Notes: generated by a model not told the origin, from the sequence alone. Positions 44,656 to 55,900 are shown, numbered from the stretch's first letter. The stretch: 64,000 nucleotides of DNA from RPQJ01 sp963846885 (GCA_963846885.1 CAWJXS010000020.1:248001-312000); one strand, 5' to 3'. Translations and numbers: made by a program.

Positions 44656-45357
44656 TCAGCCGTGGAGCTTGTCCCGCAGGTTTGCCGGGTCCAGCGCGAG
44701 CAGCTGGCGGTCGTGGACACGTGCCAGCAGCAGCTGCGCGGCGATCGCGCCGCAACCGGCCAGGAACATGTCCCATTGAGTGTCCCAGACATCGCCCTGT
44801 GTGCCGAGGAACGCGCCGGCCGAATCACCGCCCGCGAGCGCCACCCACCATTCCGTGAACTCGTAAACGGCGCTGACGCCCAGGATGCTCAACGTGATGA
44901 GCGCGAAGAGCCACTTGCCCGGACGCAGCGGCGAGGTGCGCAGCAGGAGCTCGCGCGCCACGATGGCCGGACCGAACCCCTGCATCAGGTGACCGATGCG
45001 GTCGTAGTGATTGCGGGAGAAACCGAACGCCTCGCGCATCCAGTCGCCGAGCGGCGTGAGCGCGTAGGTGTAGTGACCGCCGTACATGAGGATGACTGCG
45101 TGCAGCGCGATCAGCACGTACACCAGCGGGGTGAGCGGAAAACGCCGCGCAGTCCAGGCGAGGAGCGGTACCGCGATCAGCACCGGGATGACCTCGAGCA
45201 CCCACGTGAGACGGTCATAAGGCCCGGTGCCTGACCAGATCAGCACGATCACGACCACGGCCAGCAGCGCGACCGGCAACTCCAGCGGATTCCTGCGCAT
45301 CTCCATGTCCATCCCATGCACTGCGGACAGCAGCGGATTCGTGGCTGCAGCGTACAT
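44656..45357 (-). CDS. DUF2238 family membrane protein (YjdF-like)
   Basis: The 233-residue protein has about five to six membrane helices and the family motifs 'LHAVILMYGGHYTYA', 'RIGHLMQGFGPAIVARELLLR', 'EFTEWWVALAGG' and 'QGDVWDTQWDMFLAGCGAI'. The conserved His, Asp and Glu in these motifs suggest a metal or catalytic site, not proven. It starts 6 bases after the hydrolase gene and is last in a three-gene run headed by the large kinase. Confidence 0.85.
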   Translation of the reverse strand: MYAAATNPLLSAVHGMDMEMRRNPLELPVALLAVVVIVLIWSGTGPYDRLTWVLEVIPVLIAVPLLAWTARRFPLTPLVYVLIALHAVILMYGGHYTYALTPLGDWMREAFGFSRNHYDRIGHLMQGFGPAIVARELLLRTSPLRPGKWLFALITLSILGVSAVYEFTEWWVALAGGDSAGAFLGTQGDVWDTQWDMFLAGCGAIAAQLLLARVHDRQLLALDPANLRDKLHG

Positions 45358-45363
45358 CGTGCC

Positions 45364-46257
45364 TCAGCCAGCAAGAAACTCCTCGATCAGTCGCGCGACC
45401 GCAGCCGGCTGGTCGTGATGCACCATGTGGCCAGCGGCGGGCACGACGCGCGGCTCGAGCTGCGGCACCCATTCACGCATGCGGCCTGGATCGCCGGCGC
45501 CCTGCAGTCGCGACCTGAAATCGGACTCGGCGCCCTCGACGTAAAGGAGCGGCGCGCGCAAGGCGGCCCAGCAGGCGGCGGCCTCCTCGCGGCGATACAG
45601 GATGGGGTTGACCCGCTTGTGCGCGGGATCGAAGCGCGGGCGGACGCGACCGTCGGGCAGCACCTCGCACCACGCGCGAGCCACGAAATCGGCGCGATCT
45701 GCCGGCAGGCGGGGGTTGCGCTTGCGCAGCACACCGGTGAAGACCTCGAGCGACGGGAAGACGGACGCCGCCTCTGGCTCGCGCAATTGATCGAGCCAGT
45801 CACGGTAACGCGCTGGCGCCCGCTCCGGCGCAGCGGTTACGAGGCCGAACCCTTCGAGCGACACCAGTCGCCGCACGCGCTCCGGCCGCAACCCCGCGTA
45901 CATCATGGCGACGTTGCCGCCCATGCTGTGGCCGACGATGTCGACCGGCGTCCCGGGCGCCACCGCATCGAGGATGGCTTCGAGGTCGGCGAAGTAATCA
46001 GGAAACCAGTAGCCCTGCGGGCTCCAGGCCGACTCGCCGAAGCCACGCCAGTCGGGGGCCAGCAGGCTGCGCGCAGGCGCCAGCTCGTCGGCCAGGAACT
46101 GGAACGTCGCGCCACAGTCGAGGAAACCATGCAGCAGCAACAGCGGTGGGCCGTCGACTCGCGGCGTGCCTCGCCACTGCGTGAAGTGATGGCTTACGCC
46201 GCGGATGTCACGGCGCAACGACTCCGGGGCGCGGCGCGGGCAGTAGGACGCTGTCAT
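45364..46257 (-). CDS. Alpha/beta hydrolase
   Basis: The 297-residue cytosolic-looking hydrolase shows 'LLLLHGFLDCGATFQ' (oxyanion), 'PDWRGFGES', the nucleophile elbow 'GHSMGG' with Ser111, and the C-terminal 'AAGHMVHHDQP' with the catalytic His. It is a typical small esterase/epoxide-hydrolase-like type; substrate unknown. It lies 6 bases after the large sensor kinase and 6 before the DUF2238 gene. Confidence 0.85.
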   Translation of the reverse strand: MTASYCPRRAPESLRRDIRGVSHHFTQWRGTPRVDGPPLLLLHGFLDCGATFQFLADELAPARSLLAPDWRGFGESAWSPQGYWFPDYFADLEAILDAVAPGTPVDIVGHSMGGNVAMMYAGLRPERVRRLVSLEGFGLVTAAPERAPARYRDWLDQLREPEAASVFPSLEVFTGVLRKRNPRLPADRADFVARAWCEVLPDGRVRPRFDPAHKRVNPILYRREEAAACWAALRAPLLYVEGAESDFRSRLQGAGDPGRMREWVPQLEPRVVPAAGHMVHHDQPAAVARLIEEFLAG

Positions 46258-46263
46258 GGACGC

Positions 46264-49128
46264 TCATACTGCCCCAAGTGCGCGACGCACGTCCGCTGTC
46301 CGGAACGTGGCCGACGCGCTGGCCGCGTCCACCTCCCGCGGCACCAGTGGCAGCCAGAACTCGAAGCGGCTGCCCTGCCCCACTTCACTCCCGACCGTGA
46401 TGTCACCGCCCAGTGCGCGCGCGAGGTTGCGGGATATGGCGAGACCCAGGCCAGTACCCTCGTGCATGCGTCCACCCGGCCGGATGACTTGCGTGAAAGG
46501 CTTGAACAGGCTGCCCAGCGCGCTCGCGGGAATGCCGATGCCCGTGTCGATCACGTGCATCTCGACCTGATCCAGCGAGGCGCGGAGCCTGACCGTCACG
46601 GAGCCCTGGTCGGTGAACTTGAGCGCGTTCGACAGCAGGTTGTTCACGATCTGTGCCGTGCGCTTGCGATCGCTGCGGATGACCGGCACCGCTCCCTCGG
46701 TTTCGATTCGCAGCGCAACGCCCTTGCGCGCGTACTCCGGGCCGAACGCATCCACGCGCCGCGCGACGATGTCTGCCAGGTCCACTTCCGCGAACTCGAG
46801 CCCGACCTGGCCGGCCTCGATGCGCGAGATGTCGAGCACGTCTTCGATCAGTTCGCGCAGGTGCGTGGACGAGTCGCGCACGATCTGCAGCTGGCGCTGC
46901 TGCGCCTCCGTGAGCGGACCTGACAGTCCCTGCAGCAGCACGTCGGTGAAGCCGAGGATCGAATTGAGCGGCGTGCGCAGCTCGTGCGACATCGTCGACA
47001 GGAACGCCGACTTCACGCGATCGGCATGCTCTGCTGCATCCCTGGCGTGCTCGAGCTCGATCGTGCGCTCGGCGACACGCTCTTCCAGGTGGTCGCGCGC
47101 CTGCCGCAGCGCGCGTTCTGCTACGACCTGCTCCGTGATGTCTTCTGCCATGCCGATCAGCCCGCCGAAGCGGCCCTCGTTGTCGCGCAGGGCCGTGCCT
47201 GTCCAGCGGCAGGTGATGGGCCTGCCCTCCTGGGTCACGTTCTCGAAGACCCCGGTAATCTTGGCCTCTGGATCGTGGCTGAGTTGTTCCAGCCAGTCGA
47301 AAATCTCCTCGATGAACTCGCCGTTGCGCACGAACTCACGCACATTCCGCCCCACGAGGTGCTGCGGGGCGTAGCCGAAGACGCGCTCGTGCGCGGGGTT
47401 GATCTGCAGCACGTCGCCCTCGGCCGAGAGCACGATGCAGGCAGTTGCCATTTGATCGAACTGCCGCTGCAGGCGTTCGAGCACGCGGTCACGCTCGACC
47501 GAGAGCGCCGCGAGGCGCGCCTCGCTCTCGACGCGCTCCGTGATGTCGCGGCCCACCATCTGGATGTACCGGCGACCGTCGAGCTCGCAATAGCGCGCGC
47601 TGACCTCGATGGGAAACGAACCGCCGTCCCTGCGCCAGTGTCGCGTGATGAAGCTGGTGCCACCGGTCGCCCGCATGTCTGCGAAGCGCTGGTGCGCCTC
47701 GAGTTGCTCCTGCGAGCCCGCGGGGCGCAGCTCGAAGATCGTGCGCGCCAGCAATTCCGTGCGCGAGTACCCATAGGCGTCGAGCGCGCGGTCGTTCGCC
47801 TCGACGATCGTCCCCTCCACGTCATCGAGCAGCAGCACGATGTCGTGCACGAAGCGGCCGGCGATGGCGAAATGCTCCTTCAGCAGCGTGGTGCGTCGCT
47901 CCGCGGCATCGAGCTGTGCCGCCATCGCGCGACGCTCATTGCGCCACCACACTGCGACGAGCCAGCCGGAGATCAGCAATCCGGCGAGGGACAACAGTAT
48001 CCCGAGGCGGCCGACACGCCGATGGGCAGCGAAGACCACGGTCTCGGGGACGGTTGCGATGAGCATCCATGGCGTGCCGGCGATTGCGGCGCCTGTCGCA
48101 AGCACCATATTCCCCTGTTCGTCAGGCGCCGAAATCACACCCGGCTGACCCGTGGCCACCTGCTCCACCGCCGTCCCCGGGGCGGCCAACAGTCGTTCGT
48201 AAAGCCCCGTGTCCGCGGTCCTCAGGGTGGGCGGCAACAGCACGGCGACGGTGTCGCTTTCACGGCGAGCCAGCGTCAGTGAAACATCGCGCGCGGAGTC
48301 GACGGCTTCCGAGAGCATCTGGAACAGTCGTCGATCGGGATCGATACGCGCGACCAGGACACCCGCGATCACGTTCGGTCGATCGTCATGCATCACGGTG
48401 ACGACGAAATCGAGGACCGGCTTGCCGTCGTCAGAGTCGACCGGGACGTACAGGTCCGACATGACGACGCGTCCGGTGCTGCTCGCGCCCCGGATCCAGA
48501 ACCTGAGCTGGTCCGACAATGCGATCGCTTGCCCGGCGTGCTCGATCGGCTCGCCGGTCGGTGAGAAGACCTGCACGCGCTCGAAGCCCTCGCTCTGGCG
48601 CAGCACGTCGAGCCCACCCCTGGCGTCAGGGCGGCTGGTATCCGCATCGTTGGAGCGCCGGTTCAGGATCGCGTGCGCGAGCAGCGGGTCGCGACCTGCG
48701 AAGTCGAGTTTGGTCCGCAGGCCGTCGATCCAGTTCTCGAGCCGGTGCGCGGTGACGCTCGCAGTGTTGACGAGCGTGGCGTCCGCCCGTTGCCGTACCT
48801 CGGTCGCCTGCTGCTGGTACAGCGTGATGCCGGCAAGCATGACGCCAACGCCCGTGATCCCGAAGATCAGGTACGGACGGAGCACGCCGCCACCGCTCTG
48901 CGGCGCCAGGCGCGCCGACTTCTGGATGCGAGGCGACTGCACGACGAACAACAGTGCCGCCGAGGCAAGCACGAACAGGATGCCCTTGGTGGAGGCGATC
49001 CAATGGGCGGCATCGGGAACGTCGGTCGCCACACCGAGCAGGTAATCGGACCCCACGATCCAGGCCACGCCGAGGAGCAGGTAGCCCAACGGCAGGAAAT
49101 AGCGGGATTGCCCTGCCGGCTCTTTCAT
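46264..49128 (-). CDS. Large Cache-PAS sensor histidine kinase
   Basis: The 954-residue protein has two to three N-terminal membrane helices (about 10-105), a periplasmic double Cache-type sensor (about 105-375), another helix (about 378-400), two PAS domains (about 420-545, 555-680), a dimerisation helix with His in 'FLSTMSHELRTPLNS' and an ATPase domain with 'NNLLSNALKF', 'DTGIGIP' and 'GTGLGLAISRNLARALGG'. It is a membrane sensor of unknown signal. No receiver domain or linked regulator follows; the partner is elsewhere. Confidence 0.92.
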   Translation of the reverse strand: MKEPAGQSRYFLPLGYLLLGVAWIVGSDYLLGVATDVPDAAHWIASTKGILFVLASAALLFVVQSPRIQKSARLAPQSGGGVLRPYLIFGITGVGVMLAGITLYQQQATEVRQRADATLVNTASVTAHRLENWIDGLRTKLDFAGRDPLLAHAILNRRSNDADTSRPDARGGLDVLRQSEGFERVQVFSPTGEPIEHAGQAIALSDQLRFWIRGASSTGRVVMSDLYVPVDSDDGKPVLDFVVTVMHDDRPNVIAGVLVARIDPDRRLFQMLSEAVDSARDVSLTLARRESDTVAVLLPPTLRTADTGLYERLLAAPGTAVEQVATGQPGVISAPDEQGNMVLATGAAIAGTPWMLIATVPETVVFAAHRRVGRLGILLSLAGLLISGWLVAVWWRNERRAMAAQLDAAERRTTLLKEHFAIAGRFVHDIVLLLDDVEGTIVEANDRALDAYGYSRTELLARTIFELRPAGSQEQLEAHQRFADMRATGGTSFITRHWRRDGGSFPIEVSARYCELDGRRYIQMVGRDITERVESEARLAALSVERDRVLERLQRQFDQMATACIVLSAEGDVLQINPAHERVFGYAPQHLVGRNVREFVRNGEFIEEIFDWLEQLSHDPEAKITGVFENVTQEGRPITCRWTGTALRDNEGRFGGLIGMAEDITEQVVAERALRQARDHLEERVAERTIELEHARDAAEHADRVKSAFLSTMSHELRTPLNSILGFTDVLLQGLSGPLTEAQQRQLQIVRDSSTHLRELIEDVLDISRIEAGQVGLEFAEVDLADIVARRVDAFGPEYARKGVALRIETEGAVPVIRSDRKRTAQIVNNLLSNALKFTDQGSVTVRLRASLDQVEMHVIDTGIGIPASALGSLFKPFTQVIRPGGRMHEGTGLGLAISRNLARALGGDITVGSEVGQGSRFEFWLPLVPREVDAASASATFRTADVRRALGAV

Positions 49129-49281
49129 TAGCGTTCTTGGTCTACTCGGGACCTGTCCATGGCACAGTCTGCAAACAGGGAGTCAGCGTAGCAGTTGCCA
49201 TTGAGCGTCAACCCCGGTTCACACCAAAATGGGCCGTTCGGCGCGCCCCTGTCGCGTCGCCACCTTGCTGCCATCGGGACC

Positions 49282-50028
49282 ATGCCCAAACTGCTCGTTT
49301 TCCAGCACGTCGCCTCCGAACCGCTGGGTCATCTCGACCGCCTTTTACGCGCTTCCGGCTGCCGCATCCGCTACGTCAATTTCGGCCGTGAGCCCACGGC
49401 CGAGCCCGACGTGCGGCGGTACGACGGGCTGGTCGTGCTCGGTGGCCCGATGAACGTGGATCAGGCACGCGAATACCCGCACCTGGAAACCGAGACCGCC
49501 CTGATCCGTGCAGCGGTCCAGGCGGAGAAGCCCGTGCTGGGCATCTGCCTCGGCGGCCAGTTGCTGGCCGCCGCGATGGGCGGACGGGTGCAGCCGAATC
49601 CCGTGCCGGAGATCGGGTGGTACCGTCTGCACATCCGCCCGCAGGGTCACGGTGATCCCCTGTTTCGCCACTTCGAGCGCACCCCGCGCCATGTGTTCCA
49701 GTGGCACGCCTACACGTTCGAGCCGCCGCCGGGCGCTGTGCCCCTGGCCTGGACCCGCAGTTGCCGCCAGCAGGCCTACCGCATCGGCGACCATGCCTGG
49801 GGATTACAGTTCCACCTCGAGGCCGACGCGGCCCTGATCCACCGCTGGTTGCACCTGCCGAGCGGGCGCACCGAAATCGAGCGCCATTGGAGCCCGGCTC
49901 GTATCGCGCGCATCCAGGCCGCCACCGAGCGGCACCTGCCGGTCGTCACACCGCTGAGCAACCGTGTCTTTGGCGAGTTCACGCGCCTGTTCTCGCTGCG
50001 GCGTCGTGCGCCCCTGCCGTCACGCTGA
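49282..50028 (+). CDS. Class I glutamine amidotransferase (GMP synthase-like)
   Basis: It has 248 residues from the ATG at 49282, which gives the usual 'MPKLLVFQH' start. The amidotransferase triad is present: nucleophile Cys89 in 'GICLGGQLLA', and His and Glu in 'LQFHLEAD'. Stand-alone proteins of this form deamidate glutamine or hydrolyse gamma-glutamyl compounds; there is no linked synthetase domain. It converges on ilvA. Confidence 0.87.
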   Translation: MPKLLVFQHVASEPLGHLDRLLRASGCRIRYVNFGREPTAEPDVRRYDGLVVLGGPMNVDQAREYPHLETETALIRAAVQAEKPVLGICLGGQLLAAAMGGRVQPNPVPEIGWYRLHIRPQGHGDPLFRHFERTPRHVFQWHAYTFEPPPGAVPLAWTRSCRQQAYRIGDHAWGLQFHLEADAALIHRWLHLPSGRTEIERHWSPARIARIQAATERHLPVVTPLSNRVFGEFTRLFSLRRRAPLPSR

Positions 50029-50090
50029 ACGCAGCCAGCCGCGGCGGTCCATTCGCATCCAGTGTGGGCGTAACTCGCCGCCGTGCCCCG

Positions 50091-51608
50091 TCAGTCGCCG
50101 AGGAACATCCGGTAGGCGGGATTCGCGGTTTCCTCGGTGTAGACGTAACCCAACTCGCCAAGGTGCGCGGCGAACGTCGCGCTGTCGTCCGGCGCCACCT
50201 GCACGCCCGCGAGCACGCGCCCGTAATCGGACCCGTGATTGCGGTAATGGAACAGGCTGATGTTCCAGTGGGTGCCCACCGCCTCGAGGAACCGCAGCAG
50301 CGCGCCCGGCCGCTCGGGGAATTCGAAGCGGAACAGCCGCTCGTGCTGCAGCCCATGCGCGTGGCCGCCGACCATGTAGCGCACGTGCAGCTTGGCCATT
50401 TCGTCGTCGCTCATGTCGAGCACGCGATAGCCCGCCTCGGCCACCTGCGCGAGCAGCGCTTCCTTTTCACGGCGCCCTTCAGTGAGCGCGATGCCCGCAA
50501 AGATCCGGGCCGACCGCAAATCGTCGTAGCGGTAGTTGAACTCCGTCACGCTGCGACGGCCGAGCAGCCGGCAGAAGCGCAGGAAGCTGCCCGGCTCCTC
50601 GGGAATCTCGACCGCCAGCAGGGCTTCGCGCTGCGCGCCGATGTCGGCGCGTTCGGCGATGTGGCGCAGCCGGTCGAAGTTGACGTTGGCCCCGCAATTG
50701 AGCGTGACGAGGGTGCGGTCGCGGCAATCCTCGCGCGCCACGTACTGCTTGAGCCCCGCAACCGCGAGCGCGCCTGCCGGTTCGGCAATCGTGCGGTTGT
50801 CCTCGAAGATGTCCTGCACCGCTGCGCAGATTTCGTCGGTGCTGACGAGCAGCACCTCGTCCACGTACTTGCGCGCAAGACGAAACGTCTCCTCGCCGAC
50901 GCGGCGCACGGCGACGCCATCGGCGAAGATGCCGACGCGCTCGAGCGTGACGCGCTCACCGGCACGCAGCGAGTCGTGCATGCTGGCCGCATCCACGGGC
51001 TCGACCCCGACGATGCGGACCTGCGGGTAGAGCGACTTGACGTAGGTCGCGATGCCGGCGATCAGGCCGCCGCCGCCGATCGGCACGAAGATCGCATCCG
51101 GCGGTGACGAGCACTGCCGCAGGATCTCCATGCCGATGGTGCCCTGGCCCGCGATCACGTGCGGATCGTCGAACGGGTGGATGAACGTGAGGCCGCGCTC
51201 GCGGGCCACGACCGTAGCGTGCTCGAAAGCATGGTCGAAGTCGTCGCCTTCGAGCACGACTTCGCCGCCGAGATCGAGCACTGCCTGCACCTTGATGTGC
51301 GGCGTGGTCCGCGGCATCACGATGACCGCGCCGATGCCGCGGCGACGCGCCGCGAGCGCGACACCCTGGGCATGATTGCCGGCCGAGGCGCAGATCACGC
51401 CCCGTTGCGCGGTCGCCTCGTCGAGCGCGGCGATCTTGTTGTAGGCGCCGCGGAGCTTGAACGAGAACACCGGTTGCAGGTCCTCGCGCTTGAACAGGAC
51501 CGTGTTGCCGAGCCGCCGGCTCAACCGGCGGGCGGGCTCGAGCGGGGATTCGATGGCGACGTCATAGACGCGCGCCTTCAGGATGCGTTCGATGTAGCTT
51601 TCTTGCAT
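50091..51608 (-). CDS. ilvA: Threonine ammonia-lyase (threonine dehydratase), biosynthetic
   Basis: The 505-residue PLP enzyme converts threonine to 2-oxobutanoate and ammonia, the first step to isoleucine. It starts at the ATG at 51608. The PLP lysine is Lys51 in 'FSFKLRGAYNK'; 'SAGNHAQGVA' and 'PIGGGGLIAG' bind cofactor. Two ACT-like regulatory domains fill the C-terminal 180 residues, as in the isoleucine-inhibited biosynthetic form, so feedback control is expected. Length fits E. coli IlvA (514). Confidence 0.96.
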   Translation of the reverse strand: MQESYIERILKARVYDVAIESPLEPARRLSRRLGNTVLFKREDLQPVFSFKLRGAYNKIAALDEATAQRGVICASAGNHAQGVALAARRRGIGAVIVMPRTTPHIKVQAVLDLGGEVVLEGDDFDHAFEHATVVARERGLTFIHPFDDPHVIAGQGTIGMEILRQCSSPPDAIFVPIGGGGLIAGIATYVKSLYPQVRIVGVEPVDAASMHDSLRAGERVTLERVGIFADGVAVRRVGEETFRLARKYVDEVLLVSTDEICAAVQDIFEDNRTIAEPAGALAVAGLKQYVAREDCRDRTLVTLNCGANVNFDRLRHIAERADIGAQREALLAVEIPEEPGSFLRFCRLLGRRSVTEFNYRYDDLRSARIFAGIALTEGRREKEALLAQVAEAGYRVLDMSDDEMAKLHVRYMVGGHAHGLQHERLFRFEFPERPGALLRFLEAVGTHWNISLFHYRNHGSDYGRVLAGVQVAPDDSATFAAHLGELGYVYTEETANPAYRMFLGD

Positions 51609-51701
51609 GGCGGTGGCTTGCGGTAGCACCGTGTACGTTAACATCTTCGACCGCGGAACCCTGCTCCGCCCACGGCGACCCACCTCTTGCGCATCGAAAT
51701 G

Positions 51702-52118
51702 ATCATGACCGTGCTCGCGGGCTTCGCGGGCGGCCTGGCCGGCACGCTCTGGGGCGGCATCGTGTCCGGCGCCTGGCTCGAGCGGCGTCCCGAGTTGCGC
51801 GCGGCCGGCTGGCAGCCGGACTCCGGTTGGCGAGTGCTGACCACCGCGGCTCTCTATGGCCTGTGCGGCGGCGCCGCCGGAATGCTCTTCTGGCTGGGAT
51901 GGGGCCTGGTGGCGTTTGCGGGGACGACGCCCTGGCCTCTCGTGGGTGCCGCCTACGGCGGCCTGCTCTGGGTCGCCACCGCGCTTCCTGCCTTGGCGCT
52001 GCTCGCGTTGCGGCTGCCGGCGCTGCGTCACGCCTGCCTCGTCATGGCCGTCGAGGCGCTGGTGGCGGCCATGGCCGTCGGATTGTTGTGCGCTTTCGTC
52101 TGGCACCGCTCCGCGTAG
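51702..52118 (+). CDS. Hypothetical four-helix membrane protein
   Basis: The 138-residue product (ATG at 51702; a TTG at 51687 is also possible) is strongly hydrophobic with about four helices, for example 'MTVLAGFAGGLAGTLWGGIV' and 'ALYGLCGGAAGMLFWLGWGL'. No family recognised. It is divergent from ilvA and precedes an envelope protein gene. Confidence 0.6.
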   Translation: MMTVLAGFAGGLAGTLWGGIVSGAWLERRPELRAAGWQPDSGWRVLTTAALYGLCGGAAGMLFWLGWGLVAFAGTTPWPLVGAAYGGLLWVATALPALALLALRLPALRHACLVMAVEALVAAMAVGLLCAFVWHRSA

Positions 52119-52164
52119 AATCCGTCCAATTCATTCCATTCGATCCATTGACCGGGGGACTCCC

Positions 52165-52911
52165 ATGCAGATGTTCCAGCGGGCGGCGTTGAGCCTTGCC
52201 CTGTTGCTAGTCGCAGTCCAGGCGCAGGCGCTGACCGCGGCGGAACTGGTGGCGAAGAATATCGAGGCCAAGGGCGGGGCCGCGGCACTGCAGGCCGTCA
52301 AGTCGCTGCAGCGCGAAGGCCGGCTCATCGTCAACGACGGGCACTTCGTGCTCGACCTGCGCGAGACCAAGCAGCGGCCGCAGTCGATCCGCACCGAGGT
52401 CAGCATGCAGGGGCTGTCGCAGGTCCAGGCGTACGACGGCAAGGAAGGCTGGCGCATCGACCCGTTCGGCGGCCGCAAGGACCCCGAACACATGCCCGCG
52501 GACGACGTGCGTGAGTACGCGGAAGACGCCTCCATCGACGGCGTGCTGGCCGACGCCAGCGCCGCGGGCCACCAGATCGAATACCTGGGCACCGAGGACA
52601 TCGACGGCACCCTCGCGCACAAGCTCAAGGTCACCCGGCCCGACGGCCGCCTGCAGTACGTGTTCCTCGATCCGGATTATTTCCTCGAAATCCGCGTCGA
52701 GAGCCAGGGCACGGTGCGCGGCGTGAAGCGCACGTCCGTGACCGAGTACGGCAACTACGAGAAGGTCGGCGGCGTGTTCTGGCCGCTCTCGATCGAGGCC
52801 GGCATCAAGGGCCAGGGCAGCCCGGCGAAATACGAGTATCGCAGCGCGGTGGTCAACCCGGAGATCGCGCCCGACTATTTCTCGTTCCCCGCCGCAGCAC
52901 AGAAGAAGTAA
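52165..52911 (+). CDS. Periplasmic LolA-like outer membrane lipoprotein-sorting family protein
   Basis: The 248-residue precursor starts at the ATG at 52165 with a GGGGGA ribosome-binding site and has a signal peptide ending 'AQA'. The mature part ('LVAKNIEAKGGAAALQAVKSL', 'GWRIDPFGGRKDPEHM', 'FLDPDYFLEIRVES') has the pattern of LolA/LolB-fold periplasmic proteins of the outer membrane lipoprotein-sorting family, which bind acyl chains. It lies 15 bases before the VPS10/BNR-repeat gene; a functional link is likely. Confidence 0.75.
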   Translation: MQMFQRAALSLALLLVAVQAQALTAAELVAKNIEAKGGAAALQAVKSLQREGRLIVNDGHFVLDLRETKQRPQSIRTEVSMQGLSQVQAYDGKEGWRIDPFGGRKDPEHMPADDVREYAEDASIDGVLADASAAGHQIEYLGTEDIDGTLAHKLKVTRPDGRLQYVFLDPDYFLEIRVESQGTVRGVKRTSVTEYGNYEKVGGVFWPLSIEAGIKGQGSPAKYEYRSAVVNPEIAPDYFSFPAAAQKK

Positions 52912-52926
52912 GGGAGCACGACCACC

Positions 52927-55900
52927 ATGACCATCCATTTTCGTGCTGCCCTGCTCGCGCTCACGCTGGCTCCGGCCATGCTCTGCGCCGCCCCGGCCAA
53001 GACGCCAGTGTTCGATTCGTCGATCATCTCGGGCCTCGGTGCCCGCAACATCGGTTCGGCCGCGATGAGCGGTCGCATCTCTTCACTCGACGCCGTGACC
53101 CTGCCTGACGGCAAGCTCATGGTGTGGGTCGGCGCCGCGAGTGGCGGCGTCTGGAAATCGCTCGACGGCGCGACGACCTTCACGCCGGTGTTCGACGACC
53201 AGCCCGTGCAGTCGATCGGAGCCGTCGAGATCGACCGTCGCAACGTGGACACGGTCTGGGTCGGCACCGGCGAGGCCTGGACCCGCAACAGCGTCTCGAT
53301 CGGGGACGGCATCTACAAGACGACCGACGGCGGCGACACCTGGCAGCACCTCGGCCTCGCGGGCTCCGAGCGCATCGCCGAGATCCGCATCGATCCGCGC
53401 GCGAGCGACACGGTGTACGCCTGCGTGACGGGCCGGCTCTGGAGCGATTCGCTGGAGCGCGGCGTGTACCGCACGCGTGACGGCGGCAAGACCTGGCAGC
53501 ACGTGCTGAAGGCGCCGAATGCCTCGACCGGCTGCGCGAGCCTGAGCCTGGACGAGAAGAATCCCGACGTGCTGTATGCGGCGCTGTGGGACTTCCGCCG
53601 CAAGGGCTGGACCTTCCGGTCGGGCGGCGAATCGCCGACGGCGCCGTCGGCCAGCGCGCTGATGGTGACGCGCGACGGCGGCACGACGTGGACCGAGGTC
53701 ACGCCCGAGAAGAACAAGGGTTTCGCGCAGAAGCCGTACGGGCGCATCGCGGTCAACGTCGCGCCAAGCGATTCGAAGCGCGATCTACGCCTTCGTCGAA
53801 TCGCCGCAGAGCGCGCTCTACGTGAGCGACGACAGCGGCGCGACGTGGGAGGCGCGCGACAAGAGCCAGTGGATGGTGTGGCGTCCGTTCTACTTCGCCC
53901 GCATGACGGTCGATCCGAACAACGCCGATCGCGTCTTCAAGGACGACGGCAACCTGATCCTCTCCGAAGACGCCGGCCGCAGCTTCAGCGTGGTGGGCGG
54001 CTTCGAAGGCATGCACGGCGACATCCACGACGTCTGGGTCAATCCGGCCAACTCCAAGCACGTCATCTCGGGCGACGACGGCGGCCTGTGGCAGAGCCAT
54101 GACGGCGGCAGCAAGTGGTGGAAAGGCGAAAACCTGCCGATCTCGCAGTTCTACCACGTGAGCGTCGACGACGAGGATCCGTACCACGTCTACGGCGGCC
54201 TGCAGGACAACAGCAGCTGGATCGGCGACTCGGCCTATCCGGGCGGCATCACCAACAGCCGCTGGGAAAACATGTACGGCGGCGACGGCTTCTGGATGTT
54301 CTCCGATCCGGCCGACAGCAACTATCTCTACACCGAGTACCAGGGTGGCGCGATCGCGCGCGTGAACAAGCACACGCACGAGGCGCGCGACATCCAGCCG
54401 AAGGCGCGTGCGGGCGAGAAGCTGCGCTTCAACTGGAACACGCCCCTGCATCTCTCGCCCCACGAGAAGGGCACGCTCTACATGGGCTCGCAGTTCCTGT
54501 TCCGCACGCGCGACCAGGGCCAGACCTGGGACCGCATTTCACCCGACCTCACGACCAACGATCCGCAGAAGCAGCGCCAGGAAGAAACCGGCGGCGTCAC
54601 GGTCGACAACTCCGCGGCCGAGATGCACACGACGATCTATTCGATCAGCGAGTCGCCGCAGAGCGCGGGCACGATCTGGGTGGGGACAGACGACGGCAAC
54701 GTGCAGCTCACGCGCGACGCCGGCAAGACCTGGACCAACGTGACGGGCAACCTCAAGGGCGTGCCTGCTGCATCGTGGGTGAGCTGGGTGGAAGCCAGCC
54801 GGCACGATCCCGCCACGGCGTACGTCACGTTCGACCGCCACACGTTCGGCGATCACGAGCCGTGGGTCTACGTGACGCGCAATTTCGGCAAGACCTGGCA
54901 GCCGCTGGTGACGCCGCAGGACGCGCGCGGCGTCCGCGGTTACGCACACGTCATCAAGGAAGACCTGCAGCAGCCGAACCTGCTGTTTCTCGGCACGGAA
55001 CTCGGTCTCTGGGTTTCGATCGACGGCGGCCAGCAATGGGCCGCCTTCAAGGGCGACAAATTCCCTGCGGTGGCCGTGCGCGACATGGTGATCCAGCCGC
55101 GCGACAACGACCTCGTGATCGCGACGCACGGCCGCGGCATCTGGATCATCGACGACATCACTCCGCTGCGTGCCTTGACCACCGAGCTGATGGCGCAGGA
55201 AGCGGCATTCGTCGCGGGGCGGCCCGTGCAGCAGCGCATCTCCGGACCGGGCGGCTGGGCCAATGGCTCGGCGGTGTTCGTGGGCGAGAATCCTCCGGGC
55301 GGCGCAGTCATCAATTACTACCAGCCCACGCGCCACCTGTTCGGCAGCCTCAAGCTCGAGATCCTCGACTCCAGCGGGCGCGTCGTCGACGAGCTGCCGG
55401 CCAGCAAGCGGCGCGGCCTGAACCGCGTCGAATGGTCGATGCGCGAGAAGCCGCCGCGCGTGCCGCCGGCCGTGCAACTCGCGTTCGCCGGCACGCAGGG
55501 CCCGCGCGTGCTGCCGGGCACCTACACGGCCCGCATGACCAAGGGCGGCCAGGTGTACGAGCAGCAGTTCGAGGTCGGCCTCGACCGTCGCGCCACCTTC
55601 ACGGTCGAGCAGCGCAAGCAGCAATACGATGCCGCCATGCGTGTGCGCAAGTTGTTCGGCGAGGAGACCGCCGTGCTCGAGCGCATCCAGGCATTGCGCG
55701 CGGACGTAGCCGAAGCCGGCGCGGACGCCGCGGTGGACGCGGGTACCAGGGCCAAGCTCGCCGCGTTCGACTCCAAGGCCGACGCGGTGCGCAAGCGCAT
55801 CGTGGCGACGAAGGAAGGCGGCGCGATCACCGGCGAGGAGCGCCTGCGCGAACACACCGACCAGCTGTACGGCGCGATCATGGGTTACGAGGGTGCGCCG